The translations under genes and the position numbers were made by a program. Shown in pieces: positions 31,767 to 39,772 of a stretch of DNA of 47,547 bases. This DNA is from Candidatus Rokuibacteriota bacterium. GTDB lineage: Bacteria > Methylomirabilota > Methylomirabilia > Rokubacteriales > CSP1-6. The stretch spans positions 1 through 47,547 of the forward strand of contig QHSQ01000015.1 of the NCBI GenBank assembly GCA_003221615.1. The letters are read 5' to 3'. Within the stretch, counting starts at the first letter, position 1. Each line of letters begins with the position of its first letter. A model generated the notes under the pieces. That model was not told where the DNA came from and ran no database searches. It was given only the letters and a program-made list of their open reading frames with translations.

Positions 31767-33299
31767 CTATTGCCCCTTGAGGCGAACCTCTTCGTAAGCT
31801 GGAAAGGGTATCAGATGCATCGAGTCGAGCATGTGCTCGGCGATGCGGGGCCCGACGCCTCGCAAGGTGCGGTAGTCCATGATCGGCGCGAACATCACCC
31901 GGTCGATCGACAGCTGCTGGATGCGATGCAGCAGCGCCTCGCGCTTGCCGGTGTCGCGCTCGCGCGCCTGCTGGTGGAACAGATCGTCGAGGTCCGGGTA
32001 GCCGCCGTAGGCGCTGCTGCCCTTGGAGTACATGAACGCTTCCACGCGGCTGGCGGCGTTGCCCGAGTTGCCCACCGCAGCCATGAAGAGGCCGCGGAGT
32101 TTTTTCTCGCGCCAGGCGGCCAGAAACGCCGCGCGCTCCATGAGCCGCATCTTCGTCCGGATGCCGACCGCGCCGAGGTAGTTGGTCGCCGCTTCCGCCG
32201 TCGTGATGAACGGCGGCGTCGGCGCGAAGTCGCCGGCGTCGATTCCGTTGGGATAGCCGGCCTCGGCGAGGAGCTGCTTGGCCTTCGGCGGATCGTAGGG
32301 CATCGGCGGGGCCTGGAGCGCGAACTCCATCACGCGGGGCACAATGACCCCGGTTGGTGGACAGTAGCCCAGGCACGAGACCTCGTTGATCGCCTGGCGA
32401 TTGAGCGCGTAGTTGGCCGCCAACCGCACGCGCTTGTCGTGCCACGGCGATTTGGGATCCCACTGCTCGGCGAACTCGATCCAGTAGATCGACGCGTGCT
32501 TGGACGGCACGAGCTGGAGCCGCGGGTCCCGCTTCACGTTCAGGGCATCCTCGCCGTCGAGCGCGTAGGCGATGTCGGCTTCACCGTTCTTCAGCATCGC
32601 CACGCGCGTGGTCCCCTCGGGGACGCTCTTCATGACGTACCGCTTGACGGTCGGCACGCGGCGCCAGTAGCCGGGATATGCCTCCACGACCACCTCGACG
32701 CCGGGCTTGTGGCTCACGAAGCGATAGGGCCCGGCGCCGATGGGCTGCTTCCTGAAGCCCTCGTCGCCGACCTGAGTCACGTACTTCTTGGGGACGACGA
32801 TCCCGGCGGCCGTGGCCGTGGTCCCGTAGAAGGTCATGAAGTCCGGCCAGGGCTCGGTGAGATGGAATCGCACCGTGAGCGCATCGACGATCTCTACCTG
32901 ACGGACGTGCGCCTGGATCTCCTTGACGCCTGCCCCACGGTAGCGCTCGAAGCTGAACTTGACGTCCTCGGTCGTGACGGGATCGCCGTTGTGGAACTTG
33001 AGATCGCGTCGCAGCTTGAACTCGTACACGAGCCCGTCCGGGCTCTCCGTCCACGACTCGGCCAGGCTCGGCGACATCTTGCCCTTACCCGGCAGCGGCC
33101 GGACGAGCGCGTCGTGAAGGGCGAAGAGAATCCCGAACGGCGTGATCTGAGGCGGCGCGGTCGACGGGTCGAACCAGGTCGGCGCGATGGTCACGTGCCA
33201 GGCGATGACCACGTCTCCCGCGGGCGCTACCTGCGCGCCAACCTCCGGGACCGCCCCGAGCGTCAGGATCACGAGTGCCAGCAGCACGACCGTGCGCAT
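31767..33299 (-). CDS. Extracellular solute-binding protein, family 5 (peptide/nickel type)
   Basis: The 510-residue protein has a signal peptide (RTVVLLALVILTLGAVPEVG) and the family 5 layout: IAPTWFDPSTAPPQITPFGI, LVRPLPGKGKMSPSLAESWT, LKFHNGDPVTTEDVKFSFER, and KPIGAGPYRFVSHKPG-like sequence. These proteins bind oligopeptides, dipeptides or other bulky solutes for an ABC importer. No permease or ATPase is adjacent, so it is an orphan or works with a distant transporter. ATG 33299 follows GAGGGAGAGGCAC. It is 15 nt downstream of the gspA-like gene start, in the same direction, but probably has its own promoter. Confidence 0.9.
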   Translation of the reverse strand: MRTVVLLALVILTLGAVPEVGAQVAPAGDVVIAWHVTIAPTWFDPSTAPPQITPFGILFALHDALVRPLPGKGKMSPSLAESWTESPDGLVYEFKLRRDLKFHNGDPVTTEDVKFSFERYRGAGVKEIQAHVRQVEIVDALTVRFHLTEPWPDFMTFYGTTATAAGIVVPKKYVTQVGDEGFRKQPIGAGPYRFVSHKPGVEVVVEAYPGYWRRVPTVKRYVMKSVPEGTTRVAMLKNGEADIAYALDGEDALNVKRDPRLQLVPSKHASIYWIEFAEQWDPKSPWHDKRVRLAANYALNRQAINEVSCLGYCPPTGVIVPRVMEFALQAPPMPYDPPKAKQLLAEAGYPNGIDAGDFAPTPPFITTAEAATNYLGAVGIRTKMRLMERAAFLAAWREKKLRGLFMAAVGNSGNAASRVEAFMYSKGSSAYGGYPDLDDLFHQQARERDTGKREALLHRIQQLSIDRVMFAPIMDYRTLRGVGPRIAEHMLDSMHLIPFPAYEEVRLKGQ

Positions 33300-33348
33300 G
33301 TGCCTCTCCCTCAAAGGCCGATTCACCTCAAGTGCCTTCGGGCGCGAG

Positions 33349-33361
33349 TATATTCGAGTCG
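33349..33361 (+). promoter_or_regulatory. -10 box for a leaderless transcript
   Basis: TATATT at 33349-33354 is 7 nt before the ATG at 33362, so the message should begin at or next to the start codon. No ribosome site is present. It lies in the 62-bp gap between divergent genes. Confidence 0.5.
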
Positions 33362-33838
33362 ATGCCCGTGCGGTGGCTCGGTCTCCTCGTCGTCGCGGCG
33401 CTGCTCGGCGCCTGCTCGACCGCGCCACCCCCGCTGGCGACGCCGGCCGGGCGCTTACCCGACCTCCGCGGAACCTGGACGGGAACCTGGGCCGGTACTC
33501 CCGTGACGCTCGTCATCCTCGATCAGAGCGACGCCGCAGCCGTCGAAGGCGTTTCAGTCGGCCCCTGGCAGCTGTTCGGTCGAAACCTGCCGGGAGTATC
33601 GGGCATCCTCACCGTCGAGATCAGGAGCGAGATGGTCTCGGTCAACGTACAGGGGCGTCTCGGGACATCGAACGGGCGGCTCGCCCTGGAGCTGGCGCCC
33701 GCGACGGTCAACGGTGGATGGATCAGTCTCACGCGGCTGGACGAGAACAGGATGATCGGAACCGGGGTGGGTCAGATGAGTTGGGAACCGCAGGGGCCCG
33801 TAGAGCTGATCCGTCAGCGCCCGGGCCCGCCTACCTAG
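33362..33838 (+). CDS. Small lipoprotein with W-G-W-G beta domain
   Basis: The 158-residue protein has a lipobox (VVAALLGACSTAPPP, Cys18) and then a beta-rich domain starting LRGTWTGTWAGTPVTLVILD and running through FGRNLPGVSGILTVEIRS, MVSVNVQGRLGTSNGRLALE and ISLTRLDENRMIGTG. The opening G-x-W-x-G-x-W-x-G and the strand spacing repeat those of residues 108-215 of the Pal-like protein at 396-1577, so both carry the same uncharacterised domain. I cannot assign a function beyond envelope location. ATG 33362 is set by a -10 box 7 nt upstream. Confidence 0.75.
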   Translation: MPVRWLGLLVVAALLGACSTAPPPLATPAGRLPDLRGTWTGTWAGTPVTLVILDQSDAAAVEGVSVGPWQLFGRNLPGVSGILTVEIRSEMVSVNVQGRLGTSNGRLALELAPATVNGGWISLTRLDENRMIGTGVGQMSWEPQGPVELIRQRPGPPT

Positions 33839-33857
33839 GAAGCTCGGGCGCGGCAGA

Positions 33858-34274
33858 TCACCTCTTGCCGTCGCCGTTGGACTGGAACCAGGTGTAGTCC
33901 CACACGCTGACCCGGTACGCGGCGGTCGCCGGCAAGTTCGGAACCTCGAAGTACGCGCGCCCGAATCCGCCGACGCCTCCGGGCACGAACGCGATGCGCT
34001 GACCGACCACGGCGCCTCCGGCGTCGACCGCCTGAGCGAGAACACGCAGGCTGGTCGCGAACTCGCCGTGGCGGTTGTAGACGTAACCGCTGACTTTTCT
34101 CGAGCTCTGGCTCTGCTCGGCCGCCGCCGCCCACTCGACCGTGAAGTGCTGCTCCCAGCCGGCCGTCAGGGTCGTCGCCGTCATGCTGAGCGGGGGAGTC
34201 GCGCCGGTGCCCGCGCACGCTGCGCTCATCGTGACGATCAGAGCGATCAGGAGCCCGAGGCGAGTCGCGTTCAT
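33858..34274 (-). CDS. Lipoprotein with an FxLYD-like beta sandwich
   Basis: The 138-residue protein has a lipobox (ALIVTMSAACAG, Cys20) and a single beta-sandwich-like domain: FTVEWAAAAEQSQSSRKVSG, YVYNRHGEFATSLRVLAQAV, GAVVGQRIAFVPGGVGGFGR and AYFEVPNLPATAAYRVSVWD. The VSGYVYNRHGEFATSLRVLAQ layout resembles FxLYD-type domains, which are small extracytoplasmic modules. It converges on the lipoprotein at 33362-33838, 19 bp apart. The role is unknown. Confidence 0.65.
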   Translation of the reverse strand: MNATRLGLLIALIVTMSAACAGTGATPPLSMTATTLTAGWEQHFTVEWAAAAEQSQSSRKVSGYVYNRHGEFATSLRVLAQAVDAGGAVVGQRIAFVPGGVGGFGRAYFEVPNLPATAAYRVSVWDYTWFQSNGDGKR

Positions 34275-34420
34275 GAACGTTCCCTCATGAGTTGCCGGTT
34301 CGCGGCCTTCACCGCCGGCTTTTGATTGTACTGGTAACCTCTGGGCCCGGCACGCGGTTCCAGCACCCGGCGGTGGGCGAGATGTGCTAGATTTTTCGAG
34401 TCGGGCGAAGGGAGATCTCG

Positions 34421-36436
34421 ATGCGCGCGATCCCGGCGTCGCGCCGGCACTTTCTTGCAGGCGCCGCCTCGGTCACCGCGGGACTGTTCTTGCCGCGGCC
34501 CGCACGGTCGGCTGGAGAACTCGCTCGCGCGCTGGTCCCGCGCGAGACCTTCTTCGGCGATCCCGACGTCGCCTGGGCCCAGCTCTCGTTCGACGGCGCC
34601 TCGGTCGCGTACATCGCGCCGGTCGACGGCGTGAGAAACTTGTGGGTTGCGCCGGTCGGCGATCTCGGCGCCGCCAGGCCCCTCACCCGCGCGACCGATC
34701 GTCCGATCAGCTACGTCTTCCTGTGGGCGCACACGAATCGCCACGTCGTCTACTTCCAGGAGCGCGACGGCGACGAGAACTGGCGCGCCTCGAGCGTCGA
34801 CATCCGCGACGGCACCGTCGTGTCGCTCACGCCGCCGCGCGGGGTGCGTGCCCGGGTGCACGAGGTCAGCCAGCGCTTCCCCAGCCAGATGATCTTCGCG
34901 CACAACGAACGCGACAAGCAGTTCTTCGACCTCTACCGTGTCGACCTGGTGACCGGGAAGTCCGTGCTCGTGTACGAGAACAACCAGTTCGCCTGGTTCG
35001 TGACCGACAGCGCGTTTCAGCTGCGGCTCGGCGCCCGGTACCTCAGAGACGGCAGTATCGAAGTGCTCGAGCGCCGGCCCAGCGGGACGTGGGTGCCCTT
35101 CATCACGATCCCGCGCGGCGAGATCGAAGCCACGCGGCTCCTGGATTTCAGTGACGACGGCAAGACCCTGTACCTCTTCGACGCGCGGGACCGCGACAAG
35201 GCGGCGCTCGTCGCCGTGGACATGGCGACGCGTCGGGCGCGGGTGCTGGCCGAGGACCGCGACGCCGATCTTTCGAGAGCCTTCTTTCACCGCGTCACCC
35301 GGCGACCGCTCGCGGGCGGGGCGATGGTCGATCGACGGCGCTGGCAGGCCGTGGACCCAAGCTTCGCGGCCGATCTGAAGGCGATCCAGACATCGACGTC
35401 GGGCGATATCGAGCTGATCGGGCTGAGCGCGGACGCGCGGCGGGTCATGGTGCTGGTCCAGCACGACGCCGCGAGCCCGGAATGGGTGCTCTACGATCGG
35501 CCCACGCGTCGGGTCAGCCCGCTCTTCAAGGCCCGCCGGAATCTGGCGGGCCTACCGCTCCGGCCGCTCGAGCCGGTGTCGTTCGCGGCCCTGGACGGCC
35601 TGAAGATCAAGGGCTACCTGACGCTCCCGACGCCGGACGCGCGAAACGTTCCGATGGTCCTGGTGATCCACGGCGGCCCGTATCTCCGAGACGAGTGGGG
35701 CTTCAATTCCACGCACCAGTGGCTCGCCAACCGGGGCTACGCGGTGCTGAGCATCAACTATCGGGGCTCGACCGGTTTCGGCAAGGCCTTCGTGACCGCC
35801 GCCGACCGCGAGTGGGGCGGCAAGATGCACGACGATCTGATCGCCGGCGTGAACTGGGCGGTCACGCGCGGCATCGCCGACCCCAAAAGAGTGGGCTTCC
35901 TCGGGGCAAGCTACGGCGGCTACGCGGCGCTCATCGCGGCCACCAAGACGCCGGAGGTCTTCGCGTGCATCGTCGACATCTACGGCATCGCCAATCTGCT
36001 GACCTTCATGGCGGCGATTCCGCCCTACTGGGCTCCGTCGTTCAGCGTCTGGAAGAATCGGATCGGAGATCCGGACACGGAAGAGGGTCGGGCGTTTCTA
36101 CGAGCGCGCTCCCCGCTGACCCACATCGACCGCGCCTTCCGGCCGATCCTGATCGTGCAGGGGCTCGAGGACGTGCGCGTGACCCGCGCCGAATCGGAGC
36201 AGATGGTGGCGGTGCTGCGACGGCGCAACGTGCCGGTGACGTACGTCGTCTTCCCTGACGAAGGCCACGGCTTCTCGAAGCCGCAGAACCAGATCGCGTT
36301 CCGCGCCGTCACCGAAGCATTCCTCGCCGAGCACCTCGGCGGCGCCGCCCAACCAATCGACCGCGCCCGCGACTTCGCCGGCTCATCCCTCATCGTCGAA
36401 GTCGGCGCCGACCTCGTCCCCGGCCTCAGCGGCTAG
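34421..36436 (+). CDS. S9-family serine peptidase (prolyl oligopeptidase-like), Tat-exported
   Basis: The 671-residue protein starts with a Tat signal peptide (ASRRHFLAGAASVTAGLFLP). An N-terminal beta-propeller (about 45-370) has PDVAWAQLSFDGASVAYIAP and repeated LYLFDARDRDKAALVAVD-like blades. The C-terminal alpha/beta hydrolase has FLGASYGGYAALIAATKTPE with the catalytic Ser near residue 500, LIVQGLEDVRVTRAE with Asp near 582, and VFPDEGHGFSKPQNQIAFR with His near 614. Oligopeptidases of this group cleave short peptides, often after Pro or a hydrophobic residue. ATG 34421 follows AAGGGAGATCTCG. A TAGATT -10-like box lies at 34387-34392. Confidence 0.9.
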   Translation: MRAIPASRRHFLAGAASVTAGLFLPRPARSAGELARALVPRETFFGDPDVAWAQLSFDGASVAYIAPVDGVRNLWVAPVGDLGAARPLTRATDRPISYVFLWAHTNRHVVYFQERDGDENWRASSVDIRDGTVVSLTPPRGVRARVHEVSQRFPSQMIFAHNERDKQFFDLYRVDLVTGKSVLVYENNQFAWFVTDSAFQLRLGARYLRDGSIEVLERRPSGTWVPFITIPRGEIEATRLLDFSDDGKTLYLFDARDRDKAALVAVDMATRRARVLAEDRDADLSRAFFHRVTRRPLAGGAMVDRRRWQAVDPSFAADLKAIQTSTSGDIELIGLSADARRVMVLVQHDAASPEWVLYDRPTRRVSPLFKARRNLAGLPLRPLEPVSFAALDGLKIKGYLTLPTPDARNVPMVLVIHGGPYLRDEWGFNSTHQWLANRGYAVLSINYRGSTGFGKAFVTAADREWGGKMHDDLIAGVNWAVTRGIADPKRVGFLGASYGGYAALIAATKTPEVFACIVDIYGIANLLTFMAAIPPYWAPSFSVWKNRIGDPDTEEGRAFLRARSPLTHIDRAFRPILIVQGLEDVRVTRAESEQMVAVLRRRNVPVTYVVFPDEGHGFSKPQNQIAFRAVTEAFLAEHLGGAAQPIDRARDFAGSSLIVEVGADLVPGLSG

Positions 36437-36502
36437 CCGCTCGCGGGCTTCGCGCCTGCTGGCAGCCAGCTTACGCGCGAACCGGCAGCCGATTTAGTGG
36501 GG

Positions 36503-36628
36503 AGCAGTCGGCCGAGAAGGGCCCAAATGCGAGGCGGCGGCCGAGGCCCGACTGAGGCGTATGCCGCATACGCCGCAGGGAGGGCCGAGGTCGCCAACGA
36601 AGCAGTTGGGCCCTTATCGCCCGCCTGC
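36503..36628. repeat. Hairpin repeat with expanded loop, related to that at 12386
   Basis: The arm with GGCCGAGAAGGGCCCAA at 36510-36526 pairs with TTGGGCCCTTATCGCC starting at 36606. The same GGCCGAGAAGGG(T/C)CCA core forms the perfect hairpin at 12386-12433. Here the loop holds about 80 nt, including a nested 9-bp repeat GGCGTATGC/GCATACGCC. It lies between convergent genes (36436 and 36631), again a terminator position. The remainder of the 194-bp gap shows nothing. Confidence 0.6.
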
Positions 36629-36630
36629 GG

Positions 36631-37729
36631 TCACGCCTTATTATACCGAGAGTAAATCTCGACGATCCGCTTGTCGCACTCCTCGAGGGCCTTAGCCGGC
36701 TCCCAGCTGTCGACCAGCACCCGCTGGATCATCTTCGGGATCACGTGCGTGTTGAGCACTTCACCCGCCGCGGGAGTCGGCGCGCCCGCGTAGCTCACCG
36801 GCACGCCGGTCTCGGCCATGTTGATGAAGTGTCTGAACTCGGGCTTTTCGCGCCAGAACGGCGAATCGAAGAGGCGCTTGTAGACCGGCACCCAGCGGCC
36901 GCCGGTCGACTGGATGATCTTGTCGTAGTTCGCGGGCTGCATGAAGTAGTCGATGAGCCCGCGGGCGAGATCGGGGTACGGATTCTTCTTGAACGCGCCG
37001 TACGACCACGTGTCGATCTGGTTGACGGTGCCCTTCGGTCCGGCCGGCACCGGGAAGAGCCCGGTGACCTTCTTTGCCGCCGTAGCACCAGAGGAGGTTC
37101 ATCACGTTGTCGGTGGTGTCCTCGACGAGCCCCAGGCACATCCCGAACGCGTAGAGACGCGGCGGCGACTGGATCTTCTTGCTGGTCTCGATGAACTCGT
37201 CCCACGTCTTCGGATACTCGACCTTGGCTTGCTCGAGCAGGTCCATCCGAGCGTGAACCGGCCAGGGGTTCACGGCCAGGGGCACGCCGAGCGCGCGGCC
37301 CTTGTACATGACCGCCGTCATGCTCGACTCGAAAATGCCCTTCGGCTCGCGGCGCATCTTGGTGAGGAGATCGGTGACGTCGAGCAGGTGGCCCTGCGAG
37401 CCGTAGAACTGCACGTTCGATTCGTAGAGGCGGATGACGTCGGGCGGATTGCCGGCCTCGATCGAGGCCGCGAGCTTGGCGGTCGCCTGCTCGTTGGCGA
37501 CGACCGCGTATTCCACCTCGGACTCCTTGAGCCCGGCCTGCTTGGCAAACTCGTACACCTGCTCCTTCTGGATCTGATCGGCCAGCGGCGTGAAGTTCGG
37601 CAGGTGCCAGTAGACGAGCTTCTTCGCTCTCTGCGCGTGACTCTTGCCCACCCGCCACCACGGGCTCGTCGCCGCGACCCCCGCGGCCCCGGCCAGCTTC
37701 AGAACGTCGCGTCGATTGATCGAGCTCAT
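36631..37729 (-). pseudogene. Sugar-binding protein (family 1) with internal deletion and frameshift
   Basis: The first 216 residues from ATG 37729 are intact: signal (SSINRRDVLKLAGAAGVAAT, a Tat-like SINRRDVLK), KKLVYWHLPNFTPLADQIQK, and PPDVIRLYESNVQFYGSQGH up to NVMNLLWCYGGK. At about 37076 the frame changes; the last about 149 codons (KKVTGLFPVPAGPKGTVNQI, DTWSYGAFKKNPYPDLARGL and a long helical tail) are in a different frame. Joined, they give about 365 residues, roughly 60-80 short of typical family 1 binding proteins, with the gap at the middle. A deletion or an assembly collapse is likely. Downstream of two intact permease genes, it is the binding partner of this importer. Confidence 0.75.
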
Positions 37730-37757
37730 GTGGCCTCCTTAGGATCTCGGGGTGGCG

Positions 37758-38603
37758 TCAGCCCTTGACGGCGCCGAGGGTCAAGCCCTTGACGACCCAG
37801 CGCTGGAAGATCAGGTACATCACGAGCGGCGGCAGGGTACTGAGGAAGGACGCGCCCATCATCGGGCCCCAGAAGAACACGTCCTCCACGATGAACAGCG
37901 AGAGCCCCGTGGTGATCGTCCGCACCTCCACGCTGTTCACGAACACGTTGGCGTAGAGGAACTCGTTCCACGACTGGGTGAACGAGAAGAAGGTCACCAC
38001 CGCGAGGGCCGGCAAGGACATGGGCAGGATGACGCGTATGAGGCTGCCGAGCCGGCTGCAGCCGTCTACGAGTGCCGCCTCTTCCAGCTCGAGCGGGACC
38101 GAGCGGAAGTAGCCCATGAGCAGCCACGTGGAGAACGGAACCGAGAAGCTCAGATAGGTAAGGATCAGCCCCTCGTGGGTGTCGATGAGACGCAACACCG
38201 ATAGTACCGCGAAGAGCGGGATGAACAGCAGGGCCGGCGGCACCAGATAGGTGACGACGAGCCCGCGCGCGATCATCGAGCGTCCGGGGAAGCGCAAACG
38301 GGCCAGCGCGTAGGCGCCGAGGCAGCCGAAAGCGAGCGACAGGATCGTGTTGCCGACCGCGATGATCGTGCTGTTGCGCACGTACTTCATGAATGGCGTC
38401 GTGCCGAAGAGCCGTCCGTAGGCGGCGAGCGTCGGCCGGTGCGGGTAGAGCGTCGCCTCGAAGCCATAGATCTCGCGGTCGGCCTTCAGCGAGGTCGCGA
38501 TCATCCAGTAGAAGGGCAGCAAGGTCCACACGAGCAGCACCGCAAGCAGGCCGTTGCCGACCCATTTCAGGAGCCGCCGCGACGCCGACGTCGTGCGTAC
38601 CAT
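37758..38603 (-). CDS. ABC sugar transporter permease (MalG-like)
   Basis: The 281-residue protein has six transmembrane helices and the EAA motif facing the ATPase, seen as EEAALVDGCSRLGSLIRVIL with G and P at the expected places, plus a typical YPHRPTLAAYGRLFGTTPFM early periplasmic loop. It starts 3 nt after the stop of the MalF-like permease gene and ends 28 nt before the binding-protein gene. No ATPase gene is in the unit, so a shared MsmK/UgpC-type ATPase elsewhere is likely. Confidence 0.88.
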   Translation of the reverse strand: MVRTTSASRRLLKWVGNGLLAVLLVWTLLPFYWMIATSLKADREIYGFEATLYPHRPTLAAYGRLFGTTPFMKYVRNSTIIAVGNTILSLAFGCLGAYALARLRFPGRSMIARGLVVTYLVPPALLFIPLFAVLSVLRLIDTHEGLILTYLSFSVPFSTWLLMGYFRSVPLELEEAALVDGCSRLGSLIRVILPMSLPALAVVTFFSFTQSWNEFLYANVFVNSVEVRTITTGLSLFIVEDVFFWGPMMGASFLSTLPPLVMYLIFQRWVVKGLTLGAVKG

Positions 38604-38606
38604 CGC

Positions 38607-39566
38607 CTACTCGTCCGCCGGGCGCAGCATGCGCCGCGTGAGCAGGACGATCAGCACGACGAGCAGTGGGAAGAACACGAGCGAGACCGCCGCGCCCATC
38701 CCGAGCCGGCGCGCGCCGAGCGCCGTCGTGTACGCGAGGTGCGGAAAGATCTCCGTGCGGCTCGCCGGGCCGCCGCGCGTGAGGATCAGCACGAACTGGA
38801 GGTTGGTCGCGGTCCAGATCGTCGAGAGCATCACCGTGGTCAGGAAGATGGTCTTGAGCCGCGGGATCGTGACGAAGAAGAACTGCTGCAAGGTCGAGGC
38901 GCCGTCGATCTCGGCCGCCTCATAGAGCTCCTTCGGGATCGCCTGGAGCCCGGCCAGGAACGTCATCGAGTAGAACGGCGTGCCCGCCCACACCACCACC
39001 GCGATCACGCAGGCCATGGCCAGCTGCGGATCGGCGAGCCACGAGATGATGTCGCTCGTGATGTGGAATGTGATCAGGAAGTTGTTGAGGAACCCGCTCA
39101 GGTCGTCGAAGATCCATCGCCAGTTCAGCGCCACGATGACGACCGGCACCGCCCACGGCACGAACAGGAGCGTGCGGAAGACGTTGTTGAAGCGCCGCGG
39201 CTGGTCGAGGATGAGCGCCATCGTGAGCCCGAGCACGAACTTCAGGCCGACGGCCACCGCGGTGTAGACGACGCTGTTCCACGCCGTGCGCAGAAACACC
39301 TCGTCGCGGAGCAGGCTCAGGTAGTTGTCGAGCCCGACGAAGCGACCCGGCGCGCCGACCATCTTGTCTTGCAGGCTCAGGTAGATCGCCGAGAAGAACG
39401 GATACGCGACGAGGAACAGGATGACGAGGAGCGTCGGGGTGAGCAGGCTCCAGGCCAGGTACGACTCGTGGCGGGCCGCGGCCGAGCGGCGCCACCGGCC
39501 GACCACCGGCGCCTGGACGAGCACATCTTCACCGTACGCGCTCCGCGGGCCGGCCGAGATCGCCAC
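38607..39566 (-). CDS. ABC sugar transporter permease (MalF-like)
   Basis: The 319-residue protein has six helices and the EAA loop YEAAEIDGASTLQQFFFVTI. SYLAWSLLTPTLLVILFLVA and SAIYLSLQDKMVGAPGRFVG open it in the usual MalF/UgpA manner. GTG 39566 is chosen because it gives a normal N-terminal tail; the frame is open for 51 more codons. It is first in the unit MalF-like, MalG-like, broken binding protein. The 206 bp to the divergent LivK-like gene hold no gene. Confidence 0.85.
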   Translation of the reverse strand: MAISAGPRSAYGEDVLVQAPVVGRWRRSAAARHESYLAWSLLTPTLLVILFLVAYPFFSAIYLSLQDKMVGAPGRFVGLDNYLSLLRDEVFLRTAWNSVVYTAVAVGLKFVLGLTMALILDQPRRFNNVFRTLLFVPWAVPVVIVALNWRWIFDDLSGFLNNFLITFHITSDIISWLADPQLAMACVIAVVVWAGTPFYSMTFLAGLQAIPKELYEAAEIDGASTLQQFFFVTIPRLKTIFLTTVMLSTIWTATNLQFVLILTRGGPASRTEIFPHLAYTTALGARRLGMGAAVSLVFFPLLVVLIVLLTRRMLRPADE

Positions 39567-39728
39567 GCGCGGATTATCAGTGCGCGTGCTGAGCACGTCA
39601 AGGCGCGCGGGGGGAGGACTTGAATACGATCCCCGACCGCGCGAGACTCGTCGCGCTTCCGCCCCGCGCGGGAGCCCGACGAAGGGCGCATGAGGAGCCG
39701 CGAGCACGCAGACCGCCAAGAAGGCACG

Positions 39729-39750
39729 CAGGCTGCTTCTCAGCAGCCTG
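39729..39750 (+). promoter_or_regulatory. Leader hairpin before the liv operon
   Basis: A 9-bp perfect stem (39729-39737 with 39742-39750, loop TCTC) lies 11 nt before the ribosome site GAGGAGG of the LivK-like gene. It could be a small attenuator or mRNA-stabilising hairpin. Confidence 0.4.
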
Positions 39751-39772
39751 ACTCAACGAGGAGGAAGTGACG

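Noticed and set aside
37060-37090. Selenocysteine as an explanation of the broken sugar-binding protein
   Set aside because: The break is a frame change with missing residues, and no TGA lies in place of Cys.
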